Assembly (NCBI GenBank): GCA_023212695.1
Contig: JALCCG010000031.1
Location: 1 to 64,000 of the forward strand
DNA: 64,000 nt
From: Sporisorium sorghi
Taxonomy: Eukaryota; Basidiomycota; Ustilaginomycetes; Ustilaginales; Ustilaginaceae
Direction: 5' to 3'
The number at the start of each line of letters is the position of its first letter. Position 1 is the first letter of the stretch. Positions 32,067-40,938 of this stretch are shown here, one piece after another. A program made the translations under genes and the position numbers. Below the pieces are notes generated by a model. It was given only the letters and a program-made list of their open reading frames with translations. It did not search any database and was not told where the DNA came from.

Positions 32067-32372
32067 ATGGAAAAAGAGCACCATGAGCTGCTGCATGAAG
32101 ACCAGGCCATGGAAGCGTCACGTCTTCTGAAGGCCATATCGGATCCGACGCGAATCCGGATTCTCCACTTGCTGTCGCAAGAGGAGTGTCCTGTCGGCCA
32201 TATCGCCGAGGTGCTTGGCATGAGCCAGTCGGCGGTATCCCATCAGCTCGGCTATTTGCGCAGCTTGAGACTGGTGAAGTACCGCAGGGATGGCAATACA
32301 TACTATTACACGTATGAAGATGAGCATGTCATCGGCATACTGCAGCAAGTGCTGGACCATATAGCCCATTAA
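32067..32372 (+). CDS. ArsR/SmtB family metal-sensing repressor
   Basis: ATG 32067 follows AGAGGGG. The 101-residue winged-helix protein has the recognition helix MSQSAVSHQLGYLRSLRLV. No Cys pair of the ArsR or CadC type is in the DNA-binding helix. The last helix reads DEHVIGILQQVLDHIAH, fitting the D-x-H-x10-H-x2-H pattern of the alpha-5 zinc/cobalt site of SmtB and CzrA. A zinc-type sensor is therefore likely. No metal efflux gene is adjacent; the nearest metal genes are feoAB, divergent from it. Confidence 0.88.
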   Translation: MEKEHHELLHEDQAMEASRLLKAISDPTRIRILHLLSQEECPVGHIAEVLGMSQSAVSHQLGYLRSLRLVKYRRDGNTYYYTYEDEHVIGILQQVLDHIAH

Positions 32373-32397
32373 ATAAAGGGGCCCGGCCTATTTGTGC

Positions 32398-32426
32398 TTG
32401 ACATTGCGGTTTCCCGGCTGTAATGT
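32398..32426 (+). promoter_or_regulatory. Sigma-A promoter of proS
   Basis: TTGACA (32398-32403), 17-base spacer, TAATGT (32421-32426). It lies just after arsR and before the T-box leader. Confidence 0.75.
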
Positions 32427-32432
32427 ATTGGA

Positions 32433-32697
32433 AAATGAATTTCCCGTGAATAACGATCATCAAGGACATGAGAATTGCAACCCTCGGCGTGACAGAGAAG
32501 AAGCCCTTGGCTGAAAGGCTTCCAACCGTCCGACTGCGTTCTTCCTACCTTGTAGTTGCGCCGTGAACAAGCGGTGCCGGCCCGGGCCCGTTACCGCCGC
32601 ATTGAGTTTCTTGGAAGATTGGTTTATACGTCGGACAAGATCGAATCAGGGTGGTACCACGAGCACATTCGTCCCTAGGAGGCGGATGTGCTTTTTT
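32433..32697 (+). promoter_or_regulatory. T-box riboswitch leader of proS
   Basis: The hallmark AGGGTGGTACCACG lies at 32648-32661. It is followed by a terminator with AGCACAT (32662-32668) pairing with ATGTGCT (32685-32691) and a T-run. The upstream stem I region contains a likely specifier CCT at 32544-32546 followed by A, as expected for a proline codon. Uncharged tRNA-Pro should favour the antiterminator and switch proS on. The exact 5' end is estimated from the promoter. Confidence 0.88.
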
Positions 32698-32742
32698 GCG
32701 TTCGGCAGGTAATTTCATGGGTGAAAAAGGAGTATGAGGAAC

Positions 32743-34467
32743 ATGCGGCAAAGCCAATTATTGATGACAACGATGAGGGATATGCCGTCCGAGGCGGAGG
32801 CGCTGAGCCATCAATGGATGCTCCGTGGCGGCTATATCCGTCAGACGGCGGCAGGGATCTACTCGTATCTGCCGCTCGGATGGCGGGTCCTGCGAAAGAT
32901 CGAGGGGATTATTCGCCAGGAAATGGATGCGGCAGGAGCACAGGAGATGCTGATGCCGGCAGTACAACCTGCTGAGCTGTGGAAGGAATCCGGCAGGTAC
33001 GACGTTTACGGTCCGGAGCTTATCAGGCTGCATGACCGTCATGACCGGGAGTTTGTGCTCGGACCGACCCACGAAGAAGTGATCACGTCGATTGTGCGTC
33101 AAGAAATTTCCTCTTATCGGAAGCTGCCGGTCAATCTGTACCAGATTCAGAGCAAGTACCGGGACGAGCGGCGTCCGCGTTTTGGCCTCCTGCGGGGGAG
33201 GGAGTTCCTGATGAAGGATGCGTATTCCTTCGACCGGGACTGGGAGGGCCTGGATGTGTCCTACCGGAGCATGTATGAAGCGTATGAACGAATCTTTGAG
33301 CGCTGCGGTCTGACGTTCCGGGCGGTGGAAGCGGATGCCGGTGCCATCGGCGGACAAGGAGAGACCCATGAGTTTATGGCGCTTGCAGATATTGGCGAGG
33401 ATACCGTTGTATCCTGCAGCGACTGCCGTTATGCGGCGAATCTGGAACGTGCCGAATCCGTCGTTCCAGCGAGGCAGGGCAGCGTGGATTCGGTGAAGGT
33501 CGACGGCGATTCGGCCATCGGGCGGGTAGTCACACCGAATGTGAAGAGCATCCAGGAACTGACGGACTTTCTTCAAGTGGGCCCGGAGCAATTGATCAAG
33601 ACACTGATCTATCAAGTGGACGGCCAGCTGTATGCCGTGCTGATCCGGGGTGACCGTGAAGCGAATGAAACCAAGGTGAAGTCCTACTTGAAGGCGGAGC
33701 TTGCAGAATTGGCGAGCGCCGAAAAAGTGGTGCAGGCGACGGGAGCTCCGGTAGGGTTTGCGGGACCGGTAGGCCTGTCACTGAAAGTACTCGTCGATTA
33801 CGAAGTCGCCTCTATGACAGCTGGCATAACAGGAGCCAATCAGGTTGATGTTCATTTGAAGGGGGTTCGCCCCGGGCAAGATTTCTCACTGGAATACATC
33901 GGCGACTTCCGGAATGTGAAGGAAGGAGAGCCTTGTCCGCGCTGTGGCGCTCCGCTTCAGTTTCATCGCGGGATCGAACTGGGTCATGTCTTTAAGCTGG
34001 GGACGAAATACAGCGAAGTTATGAATGGCATGTACCTCGATTCCGATGGACGGGAGAAACCGCTTATTATGGGCTGCTATGGTATCGGCGTTTCCCGCGT
34101 CATGGCTGCCATCGCCGAGCAGCGGATTTCGGGGGAGCGTTTGGTCTGGCCGATGTCCGTAGCTCCGTTCCAGGTTCACGTTATTCCTGTTGCGGTTAAG
34201 GATGAGGCCCAGATGAATCTGGCTGAGCATATATACAGGGAGCTGATCAAGGCGGGTCTGGAGCCGCTGTTGGATGACCGTGATGAGCGTGCCGGGGTGA
34301 AGTTCAAGGATGCCGATCTCGCAGGCGCTCCGCAGCGCCTGATCATTGGACGTGGCGCGGCTTCCGGCGAGGTCGAATGGATGGGCGAAGACGGAGTTAA
34401 GGTCAATCTCCCGGCCGCGGCAGCCATCCAGCGTGCGTGCGAGGCAGCTGCCCGGGTACGGGATTGA
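32743..34467 (+). CDS. proS: Prolyl-tRNA synthetase (bacterial type with editing domain)
   Basis: The start is placed at ATG 32743 (MRQSQLL, the usual beginning of ProS), ten bases after AAGGAG; ATG 32734 is too close to that site. The 574-residue class II synthetase has motif 1 (HQWMLRGGYIRQTAAGIYSY), motif 2 (SKYRDERRPRFGLLRGREF), an inserted YbaK-like editing domain (about 220-390), motif 3 (GCYGIGVSRVMAA) and a C-terminal anticodon-binding domain. It charges tRNA-Pro and is controlled by the T-box before it. Confidence 0.96.
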   Translation: MRQSQLLMTTMRDMPSEAEALSHQWMLRGGYIRQTAAGIYSYLPLGWRVLRKIEGIIRQEMDAAGAQEMLMPAVQPAELWKESGRYDVYGPELIRLHDRHDREFVLGPTHEEVITSIVRQEISSYRKLPVNLYQIQSKYRDERRPRFGLLRGREFLMKDAYSFDRDWEGLDVSYRSMYEAYERIFERCGLTFRAVEADAGAIGGQGETHEFMALADIGEDTVVSCSDCRYAANLERAESVVPARQGSVDSVKVDGDSAIGRVVTPNVKSIQELTDFLQVGPEQLIKTLIYQVDGQLYAVLIRGDREANETKVKSYLKAELAELASAEKVVQATGAPVGFAGPVGLSLKVLVDYEVASMTAGITGANQVDVHLKGVRPGQDFSLEYIGDFRNVKEGEPCPRCGAPLQFHRGIELGHVFKLGTKYSEVMNGMYLDSDGREKPLIMGCYGIGVSRVMAAIAEQRISGERLVWPMSVAPFQVHVIPVAVKDEAQMNLAEHIYRELIKAGLEPLLDDRDERAGVKFKDADLAGAPQRLIIGRGAASGEVEWMGEDGVKVNLPAAAAIQRACEAAARVRD

Positions 34468-34512
34468 GGAATGAATTCCGCAATGAGACCCACTTATATA
34501 TGAAACAGAACG

Positions 34513-34566
34513 CCCCTGAAACAGAAGGAGCAAACCTGAGGTTTGTCTCTCTCATGATTTCAGGGG
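34513..34566 (+). other. Hairpin after proS
   Basis: CCCCTGAAA (34513-34521) pairs with TTTCAGGGG (34558-34566), with an inner CAAACCTGAGGTTTG stem. It is followed by G rather than T residues, so it may be a 3' stabilising structure instead of an intrinsic terminator. Confidence 0.55.
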
Positions 34567-34632
34567 GGGTCTAATGTGAGAGGACTTGCAGCCTTCCGAG
34601 GGTTCTAGGTTGCTGCTTCATCCAGACAGGAC

Positions 34633-35526
34633 CTATCCCTTCACTGCTCCCGCCGTAATGCCCTTGGTCATCTGCTCGGTGAAGAGGAGATAGATCAGAA
34701 TGGTTGGCAGAGCGATGATGGTCATAACGGCAAATTGCGCACCGTAATTGGAGGAGTACTCTCCTGCAAACTTCATGATGGAGAAGGGGATCGTTTTGAT
34801 GTCCTCGCTGGTGAGGAAGGTGTTGGCCATAATGAACTCATTCCACGTACTGATAAAATTCAGCACACAGATCGTGGCGATTGCCGGTTTCGTGATCGGG
34901 AAGATGATCTTAAAGATAACGCCGAATATACCGGCGCCATCCATCACAGCCGATTCTTCAATGGCGCGGGGAATGGTCTCCAGAAACCCGGTCATGATGA
35001 ACATGCTGATCGGAATGACAATTGCCGTGTAAGGAAGAATCAAGGTAAACAGATTGTTCAGCATATCCAGCTTGTGAAACAGGATGAAATTCGGCAGCAG
35101 CGTGGCGTGAATCGGAATGATCATACCAAGCATGACGAAGCCGAGAAAGAAGCCGCTCAGCTTCCATTTCATCCGGGTAAAGGCATAACCCATCATGAGT
35201 GCCAGCACGGCCGAAGCCGCAACCGTGATAACGGTAACCAGCAGGCTGTTAAAGAAGAATAATGGCACACGGCCATAGGTGAACGCATTTTTATAGTTTG
35301 CCCATTGGGGCGGATCGGGCCATACCAGAAAGTTTTTTCCGAAGAAATCCCCGCTCTTCAGCAGCGAGTAATCGACCAGCCAGATTAATGGGAAGAGCTG
35401 GATCAAGGCAACAACGATCATAAATGCAAACAGTGCTAGTCTAGGCCAGGGGCTGCGCCGGACAATCCGGCTTGAAGCAGGTTTAGTCTGCGGTTTTTGA
35501 GCTGATGGCTGTATGGTTGAAAACAA
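34633..35526 (-). CDS. Sugar ABC transporter permease (MalG type)
   Basis: TTG start at 35526 follows AAGGAGG at eight bases. The 297-residue protein has six membrane helices after a 30-residue basic cytoplasmic lead. The EAA loop is EESAVMDGAGIFGVIFKI and the end ITAGAVKG is typical. It pairs with the permease 15 bases upstream. No ATPase gene is present. Confidence 0.92.
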   Translation of the reverse strand: MFSTIQPSAQKPQTKPASSRIVRRSPWPRLALFAFMIVVALIQLFPLIWLVDYSLLKSGDFFGKNFLVWPDPPQWANYKNAFTYGRVPLFFFNSLLVTVITVAASAVLALMMGYAFTRMKWKLSGFFLGFVMLGMIIPIHATLLPNFILFHKLDMLNNLFTLILPYTAIVIPISMFIMTGFLETIPRAIEESAVMDGAGIFGVIFKIIFPITKPAIATICVLNFISTWNEFIMANTFLTSEDIKTIPFSIMKFAGEYSSNYGAQFAVMTIIALPTILIYLLFTEQMTKGITAGAVKG

Positions 35527-35541
35527 CGGTAACCCCTCCTT

Positions 35542-36438
35542 TTAAAATTCCCCGACATCTTTTTTCAAAGCTTTATTCAGCACAACCGTAAGAATCAGGC
35601 AGAACACGATGAACAGCACCGAAATGGCATTCCCGTATCCATAAAGGGATGAGGAGAAAGCGACTTTGTAAATATAGTTGCCCAAGAACTGCGTGCTGTT
35701 GGCTGGTCCGCCGTTCGTCATCAGAAATACGGTTTCCATCTGTTTAAGGCAGGTGGTGACCGCAATGATGATGGCTACCCGCATCATGGGAGCCAGCAGC
35801 GGAATCATAATCCGGCTGTACAGCTGTGTATGGGTTGCACCATCGATTTTGGCGGCTTCCCCCAAATCCTTGGGAATACCTTGCAGGCCGGAGTAGTACA
35901 GCAGCAGCGCATATCCAAACCCTTGCCACATGACAACCACAATAATGCACCAGATGGCGGTGTTCGGATCGCCGAGCCAGTCATGCTTCAATACGCCGAG
36001 CCCGATGCCCTCAAGGAATTTGTTGAGCAATCCGTAGTTAGGATGGAAAATGCCACTCCACAGCTTGGCGGTGACGACAATCGAGATGACGGCGGGGATG
36101 AAAAAAATGGTCCGGAATATCTTCTCGTATTTACCGCAATGCGTAAGGAAGATGGCGAGCAGGATGGCAATCGGATGCTGAATCACAAGCGTGGCAGCCG
36201 TGAGCAGCAGTGCATTCCAGAGCGAATTCCAAAATACAGGATCCTCGAACAGGATCTCCTTATAATTACTCAGGCCCACATATTGGTATTGACCGATGCC
36301 GCTCCAATCAGTGGAGCCGTAATAAGCGCTCATGAAAATCGGGATGCAGATCATGAATATAAACAAGATCAAGCCCGGAGCGATGAGCAGAAAGATCGCT
36401 TTTTTGTCACTGAGTACTTTGTGCATGGTGTTCAACAT
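35542..36438 (-). CDS. Sugar ABC transporter permease (MalF/UgpA type)
   Basis: The 298-residue protein has six membrane helices, the EAA loop EAAKIDGATHTQLYSRI and MTNGGPANSTQFL. ATG 36438 sits directly after CGGAG; ATG 36426 (MHKVLSDKK) has better spacing, so the start is uncertain by four codons. It belongs with the MalG-type gene downstream and probably with the binding protein at 37539, although another gene and two terminators separate them. Confidence 0.9.
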   Translation of the reverse strand: MLNTMHKVLSDKKAIFLLIAPGLILFIFMICIPIFMSAYYGSTDWSGIGQYQYVGLSNYKEILFEDPVFWNSLWNALLLTAATLVIQHPIAILLAIFLTHCGKYEKIFRTIFFIPAVISIVVTAKLWSGIFHPNYGLLNKFLEGIGLGVLKHDWLGDPNTAIWCIIVVVMWQGFGYALLLYYSGLQGIPKDLGEAAKIDGATHTQLYSRIMIPLLAPMMRVAIIIAVTTCLKQMETVFLMTNGGPANSTQFLGNYIYKVAFSSSLYGYGNAISVLFIVFCLILTVVLNKALKKDVGEF

Positions 36439-36456
36439 CTCCGTTCTTCATAAACT

Positions 36457-36487
36457 TGGGGGGCCGAATGCTTTCCGCAGCCCCCAA
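36457..36487 (-). other. Leader hairpin upstream of the permease pair
   Basis: TTGGGGG (36457-36463) and CCCCCAA (36481-36487) can pair. On the minus strand the hairpin lies about 20 bases before the permease start and is not followed by a U-run. It could regulate translation or RNA stability. Confidence 0.35.
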
Positions 36488-36804
36488 TATCCGATACTGC
36501 TATCGTATCCGAGCGCGGAGGGCAGTGAACATGCCGGAAATTTACGATGAGTGTATTCATTTTTCAGAGGTTGTTTTATCAGACCATTACAACGCAGATT
36601 AGCCTCCGATTCCTGAAATGACGGCGAGAGAGTCAAGATCCCCGGCGAAACAAATCAAGAACGGGAATTCGTAAAAACAGCGTTCTTCATCTGAAGAATC
36701 GAAACCTTCATTCGCGGCCTATGCGACCAAGACGAAAGGGTGGTTATCATCTACCGGATGATAAACCTGTAAATAGGGGATGTTCATGCGCTAAACGGCA
36801 GAGC
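36488..36804. other. Intergenic region, no supported gene
   Basis: About 317 bases between the leader hairpin and the terminator of the zinc-finger gene. I see no coding frame with a ribosome site. A short ATCATC/GATGAT hairpin lies near 36748-36763. A minus-strand promoter for the permease pair is expected here, but no clear one was found. Confidence 0.4.
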
Positions 36805-36848
36805 AAAAACCCCCCTTTTCATCGATCTGTTAGATCGCAAAAGGAGGA
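36805..36848 (-). terminator. Terminator of the ClpX-type zinc-finger gene
   Basis: Read on the minus strand, TCCTCCTTTTGCGATCT pairs with AGATCGATGAAAAGGGGGG around a short loop, followed by TTTTTGC. Confidence 0.8.
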
Positions 36849-36954
36849 TTCTTTTTAAAGTATCTACATCGAATGCTGGCAAGGATGAATCGTGGCCCAT
36901 TCAACCGACTGGACAAAAAGCTTGATCCTCCTAGTTACAAGGTGAATTTTAGAA

Positions 36955-37356
36955 TCAGGGTTGTGGCGCTCCCATGACTTCTTTGCCAAATTCCAGGCAT
37001 TCCCCACAGATGGACACTCCAGGTCCGAGAGCCAATGGTCCGACTTCATCCTTGCTCCGATTGCAGAATGAGCAAGACCCGGTATGAACAGGTGCTGATG
37101 GTTCCTGGGGTTTGTTATGTGCAGCTGCTTCGTAGAGATGACCGATCACGTCCCGATCAATATAATCAAACTCTCCTTTCAGCTTTAGAGCGACGGTGGT
37201 ATAGGCGATAGCCATTCCTTCATAGAACCGTTGACGGTCAATGGATTCACTCTTGTCCATGTAGCTCTCGCATAACAGGCTCAGCTTCTCCAGCTCTAGG
37301 ATGGTGTCTTCAATCTTGGCTCCTCGAAACATCTTCTTGCGGAACTCCTGATCCAT
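36955..37356 (-). CDS. Small protein with C-terminal ClpX-type C4 zinc finger
   Basis: ATG at 37356 follows AAAGGAGGGTGAAATAAGC. The 133-residue protein has a helical N-terminal domain (about 1-75) and a C-terminal zf-C4_ClpX finger (CSFCNRSKDEVGPLALGPG, then CGEC). It lacks the AAA+ ATPase that follows this finger in ClpX. It might be an adaptor or regulator that uses the finger for protein contacts. It sits with its own terminator inside a sugar transporter set, and its relation to transport is unclear. Confidence 0.8.
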   Translation of the reverse strand: MDQEFRKKMFRGAKIEDTILELEKLSLLCESYMDKSESIDRQRFYEGMAIAYTTVALKLKGEFDYIDRDVIGHLYEAAAHNKPQEPSAPVHTGSCSFCNRSKDEVGPLALGPGVSICGECLEFGKEVMGAPQP

Positions 37357-37471
37357 GCTTATTTCACCCTCCTTTATTGATTATGTTTACAAATGTAAAC
37401 AGATCTAAGTATATTTATTCCATACAAAGGTAAAAAAATCCTCCGTCTCATATAAAAATTTGTTCAAGAAG

Positions 37472-37523
37472 AAAAAAAGAGCGCCCCACCCACCGGTCTG
37501 ATAGACCTTGCTGGAACGCTCCT
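37472..37523 (-). terminator. Terminator of the second binding-protein gene
   Basis: On the minus strand AGGAGCG pairs with CGCTCT across an inner GGTCTATCAGACC stem, followed by TTTTTTT. It uncouples the binding protein from the genes downstream. Confidence 0.8.
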
Positions 37524-37538
37524 GTTTTTTCATTATTA

Positions 37539-38894
37539 TTATTTGCCGTTTGCTTTAGCAGCTGCGGCATCCAGATCCTTGGCGAATTGCTCTGGCGTGA
37601 TTTTGCCAGACAGCAGCTGCTGATGGATTTCCATCGATTTTTGCTTGAATTCATCGCTGGAAATGTCCTGCAGCGGCGTGCCCGCTGACGATGTCATATT
37701 GGTGAAAATATCGATCAGCTGCTTCTGCAGCTCGGTCTCTTCACCTGTTAAGTATTGATCGAACTTTTGCGCTGGCGTGCCTGCGCCCGATTGCCATACT
37801 TTTTTTGGCCAGTTATCCGGTGTGAAGAAGTATTTCATGAATGCGATAGCAGCATCCGCATGCTTGGTGTTCTTGGAGATGGCGTAACCGCCGCCATACC
37901 ATGCTGCAATGTCCGATTGCGCGCCCTTGTCGGATGCAGGGAAGGAGATGGCGCCGACATTTTGACGGAACTCCTCGGAGAAGTTCTCATCGGTAGCCAA
38001 GCTCGCTTCCCAGTTCCCCATGAAAAACATCGCCGCCTGTCCTTGTCCAAACAGATTTCTGGCCGTGCCGTAATCAGCTGTCAGCCAGCCATCTGCAAAG
38101 CCTTTGGCTTCAGCAAAAGCCAGCATATCTGTTGCCCCCTGAATAAGGCCGGGATCCGTAAAAGAAATTTCGCCGTTAAAGGCTTTATCCATGAGTGTAA
38201 AATCGCCGCTTGCACGCTGTGCATAGTAATCGAACATAATCGGCAGCGTCCAGCCTTCCATCCCGTTAATCGCTACAGGGTTAATGTCCTTGGCCCGCAG
38301 CTGTTTCACGACATCCAGCAGCTCCGACACCGTGGTGGGCACCTTCAAGCCGTTATCGTCAAAAATCTTCTTGTTGTAATAGAGAACGGCATAGTCCGTA
38401 TTCCGGGGAATCCCGTACATTTTTCCATCTTTGCTGAAGCCGTCAACCGAACCGGTAACAAAATGACTCCCATCAAAGTCAGCCGGATTCAATTCGAGCA
38501 GCATGTCGTTGTCGAGCAGCGGGGAGAGGAAGGATGGTTGTCCCCATGCCTGAATAATGTCCGGCAGCTGGTTCGTGGAGGCATACACTTTGATTTTGGC
38601 TTTGTACGGCTCATCCTGCAAAGCTTCAACCTCGATTTTGACATTCGGGTTTTCCTGCATGTAGGCGTCAATGATTTCCTGTTCTATTTTTCCCGGGCCG
38701 TTCGCGCGGTCAGCATAAGCTGTGAACATCTTCAATGTTACTGCTTCCTCGGTCTTCGTGCCTTGATCTGTACCGGCTTCATCCGGTTTCGGATTCGATC
38801 CCGGGTCGGTTGCAGTGGTTCCGCCGGAGCCGCCGCAGCCTGCCAGAAGGACAGCCATGATAACGGTCAGCAGCCATAATCTCATAGGTTTCAT
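37539..38894 (-). CDS. Sugar ABC transporter substrate-binding lipoprotein
   Basis: The 451-residue protein has a lipoprotein signal (lipobox LLAGC, Cys20), a Gly/Ser/Asp linker and a family 1 solute-binding fold (LKMFTAYADRANGPGKIEQE, YGIPRNTDYAVLYYNKKIFD, QAAMFFMGNWEASLATDE). ATG follows AAAGGTGGGTTAACCAA. It is divergent from a YesM/YesN pair, the usual control arrangement for such operons, and probably serves the permeases at 34633-36438. Confidence 0.92.
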   Translation of the reverse strand: MKPMRLWLLTVIMAVLLAGCGGSGGTTATDPGSNPKPDEAGTDQGTKTEEAVTLKMFTAYADRANGPGKIEQEIIDAYMQENPNVKIEVEALQDEPYKAKIKVYASTNQLPDIIQAWGQPSFLSPLLDNDMLLELNPADFDGSHFVTGSVDGFSKDGKMYGIPRNTDYAVLYYNKKIFDDNGLKVPTTVSELLDVVKQLRAKDINPVAINGMEGWTLPIMFDYYAQRASGDFTLMDKAFNGEISFTDPGLIQGATDMLAFAEAKGFADGWLTADYGTARNLFGQGQAAMFFMGNWEASLATDENFSEEFRQNVGAISFPASDKGAQSDIAAWYGGGYAISKNTKHADAAIAFMKYFFTPDNWPKKVWQSGAGTPAQKFDQYLTGEETELQKQLIDIFTNMTSSAGTPLQDISSDEFKQKSMEIHQQLLSGKITPEQFAKDLDAAAAKANGK

Positions 38895-39101
38895 TTGGTT
38901 AACCCACCTTTATTGATATTTTTCAGCTTGCAAGATTCATCATACCGGGCAGAGGAAGTGTGCAACATGCCGAAAATTTCAGATGGATGTATGCATTTTT
39001 CAGGTGTTGGGATGGAGCGCAACTTTTTGCAGAAGGAATCCGCTATAATAACAGTAATTTCAATCCTTCACATATTCTTCTGAAAACAGGTGATTGCATT
39101 C

Positions 39102-40931
39102 ATGAAGGACACCCCACGATACAAGCGGTGGTATGCCGGCATGCCGATCCGGTTTAAGCTGCTGTTCTGGTTCGTTCCGCTTCTGATGGCAACTATCGTT
39201 GCTATGGGATGGATCGCTTATGAAATATCGTCCAATGAAGTGATGGACAAGATGAAGCAGACCCAGAATCAGCTCACTCAAAAAACAGCCGATCAGATCG
39301 ACAGTGTCGCAAAAGAAATGCTGTTTTTCTCCAACAACCTCTTTTTGGATGATGAGATACAGAGACTGCTGGAATCCGATTATCAACCTGCGGAACGGCA
39401 AAAAGCTTTCAAAACCATCTCCAATATGATGGTTGCCAGCGATTCCATCCAATCGATGATATTATACACGCTGAAACCCGGCTACGAACATTTGGAACCG
39501 TTTGCAACCAATCAGGCGGGAATTACGAGTGCGATGACATTGTCCCATTTTATGGAGGGTCCCTATTATGAAGCTGCGCTCAAGGCTAAGGGCAGTCCCG
39601 TCTATGGGTTGGTGAAGCCGTCGGACGATATTTTTGTCGGGGATCATTATCACAAAATCGTTCTGTCGCGCGTCATCGGCAACATCTATAACTTGAAACC
39701 GGCAGGGCTGATTATGATTGGCGTGGACGCAGCCCGTATCGGCCGATTGTATCTGGGCCAGCCCACGCTTGCAACCGAGATGTTTGTCATTAGCGAAGCC
39801 GGGCTCATCATTACAGCTACGGATCAGCGCTGGATCGGAAAATATGACACAGAGCTACCCTATAACGGGACGAAAGCGGCTCAAACAAGGTTCTCAACGG
39901 AAGAGAGACTGGGGCTGTGGAAGGAATCGCCGGATTGGATGATTACACAGACGATTTCTCCGAGTACGGGCTGGCATGTCGTTGTGGTCAATACAAGGGA
40001 GAAGCTGGTGAGTGAGCTGGGACGGATCGGACAGCTGACGGTCGCCGTGGCGGTTCTTTGTTTCTTGATTAGTCTTGTTATCACGTGGTTGTTGTCCAAT
40101 ATGATTACGAAGCCGCTGATGAAGCTTTCGCGCTCCATGCGCAAGCTCCAGACGGGGGATTTTACGCAGCGGGTGCATTTTACCGGACAGGATGAGATCG
40201 GGGAGCTCGGGACCGGATACAATGCGATGGTTCAGCGGATCAAGGTATTAATCGATGATGTGTATGCTACGCAGTTAAAGCAGAAGGAAGCGGAACTGAA
40301 AACGCTGCAAGCGCAAATATCCCCCCATTTTCTATACAACACACTGAATACGATCAGCTGGACGGCCGAGAGAAAGGGCGAGAAGGATATAGCGGACATG
40401 GTGTACTCCTTATCCCAGGTATTCCGGCTCAGTCTGAACGACGGCAAGGATTTCTTCACAATTGAACAGGAAATGGAGCTGGTGCGGAATTATTTATTTT
40501 TACAGAAGCGCCGCTTTATGGACCGGTTTGATTTTTCGATTGAGATTGCCGAGGAGGTTTCCTCCTTTATGATACCCAAGCTTATTCTGCAGCCTCTGGC
40601 CGAAAATGCGATCATACACGGGATTGAGCCGCTGAACGGGAACGGTTTTATTACCCTGAAGGCGTACGGGTTTGACAATTCGGTGGTGCTGGAGGTGCTG
40701 GATAACGGGATCGGGATGACAGAGTCGCAGCTGCATAAGCTGCTTTCCGGCTTGCAGCGGGTGGAGAACCGCAGTTTGGAGGCTAAGGAAGATGAGCTGC
40801 GAACCGGGTTCGCGCTTTTGAATATTCAGGATCGGCTGAGATTGTTCCAATCCGGTGCCTACCTTGAACTGGATAGCAGGGAAGGTAAAGGAACCTGTGC
40901 CGTCATCCATCTGGAGAGGAAAGGGGATTGA
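39102..40931 (+). CDS. YesM-type sensor histidine kinase
   Basis: ATG 39102 is chosen, about nine bases after AGGTG; GTG 39090 overlaps that site. The 609-residue kinase has membrane helices near 15-40 and 300-325 around a Cache-like extracellular sensor. A HAMP domain follows (KLSRSMRKLQTGDF), then the His_kinase core LQAQISPHFLYNTLNTISWT with His409, and an ATPase domain (PLAENAIIHGIEPLNGN, DNGIGMTESQL). The next gene begins eight bases after its stop. Confidence 0.92.
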   Translation: MKDTPRYKRWYAGMPIRFKLLFWFVPLLMATIVAMGWIAYEISSNEVMDKMKQTQNQLTQKTADQIDSVAKEMLFFSNNLFLDDEIQRLLESDYQPAERQKAFKTISNMMVASDSIQSMILYTLKPGYEHLEPFATNQAGITSAMTLSHFMEGPYYEAALKAKGSPVYGLVKPSDDIFVGDHYHKIVLSRVIGNIYNLKPAGLIMIGVDAARIGRLYLGQPTLATEMFVISEAGLIITATDQRWIGKYDTELPYNGTKAAQTRFSTEERLGLWKESPDWMITQTISPSTGWHVVVVNTREKLVSELGRIGQLTVAVAVLCFLISLVITWLLSNMITKPLMKLSRSMRKLQTGDFTQRVHFTGQDEIGELGTGYNAMVQRIKVLIDDVYATQLKQKEAELKTLQAQISPHFLYNTLNTISWTAERKGEKDIADMVYSLSQVFRLSLNDGKDFFTIEQEMELVRNYLFLQKRRFMDRFDFSIEIAEEVSSFMIPKLILQPLAENAIIHGIEPLNGNGFITLKAYGFDNSVVLEVLDNGIGMTESQLHKLLSGLQRVENRSLEAKEDELRTGFALLNIQDRLRLFQSGAYLELDSREGKGTCAVIHLERKGD

Positions 40932-40938
40932 TCTGTTT

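Noticed and set aside
31666..32130. 154-codon plus frame between the feo promoter and arsR
   Set aside because: No ribosome site, starts within the feo promoter on the opposite strand, and ends out of frame inside arsR.
37755..38879. 374-codon plus frame opposite the second binding-protein gene
   Set aside because: Antisense shadow of a well-supported lipoprotein gene, without ribosome site or known domain.
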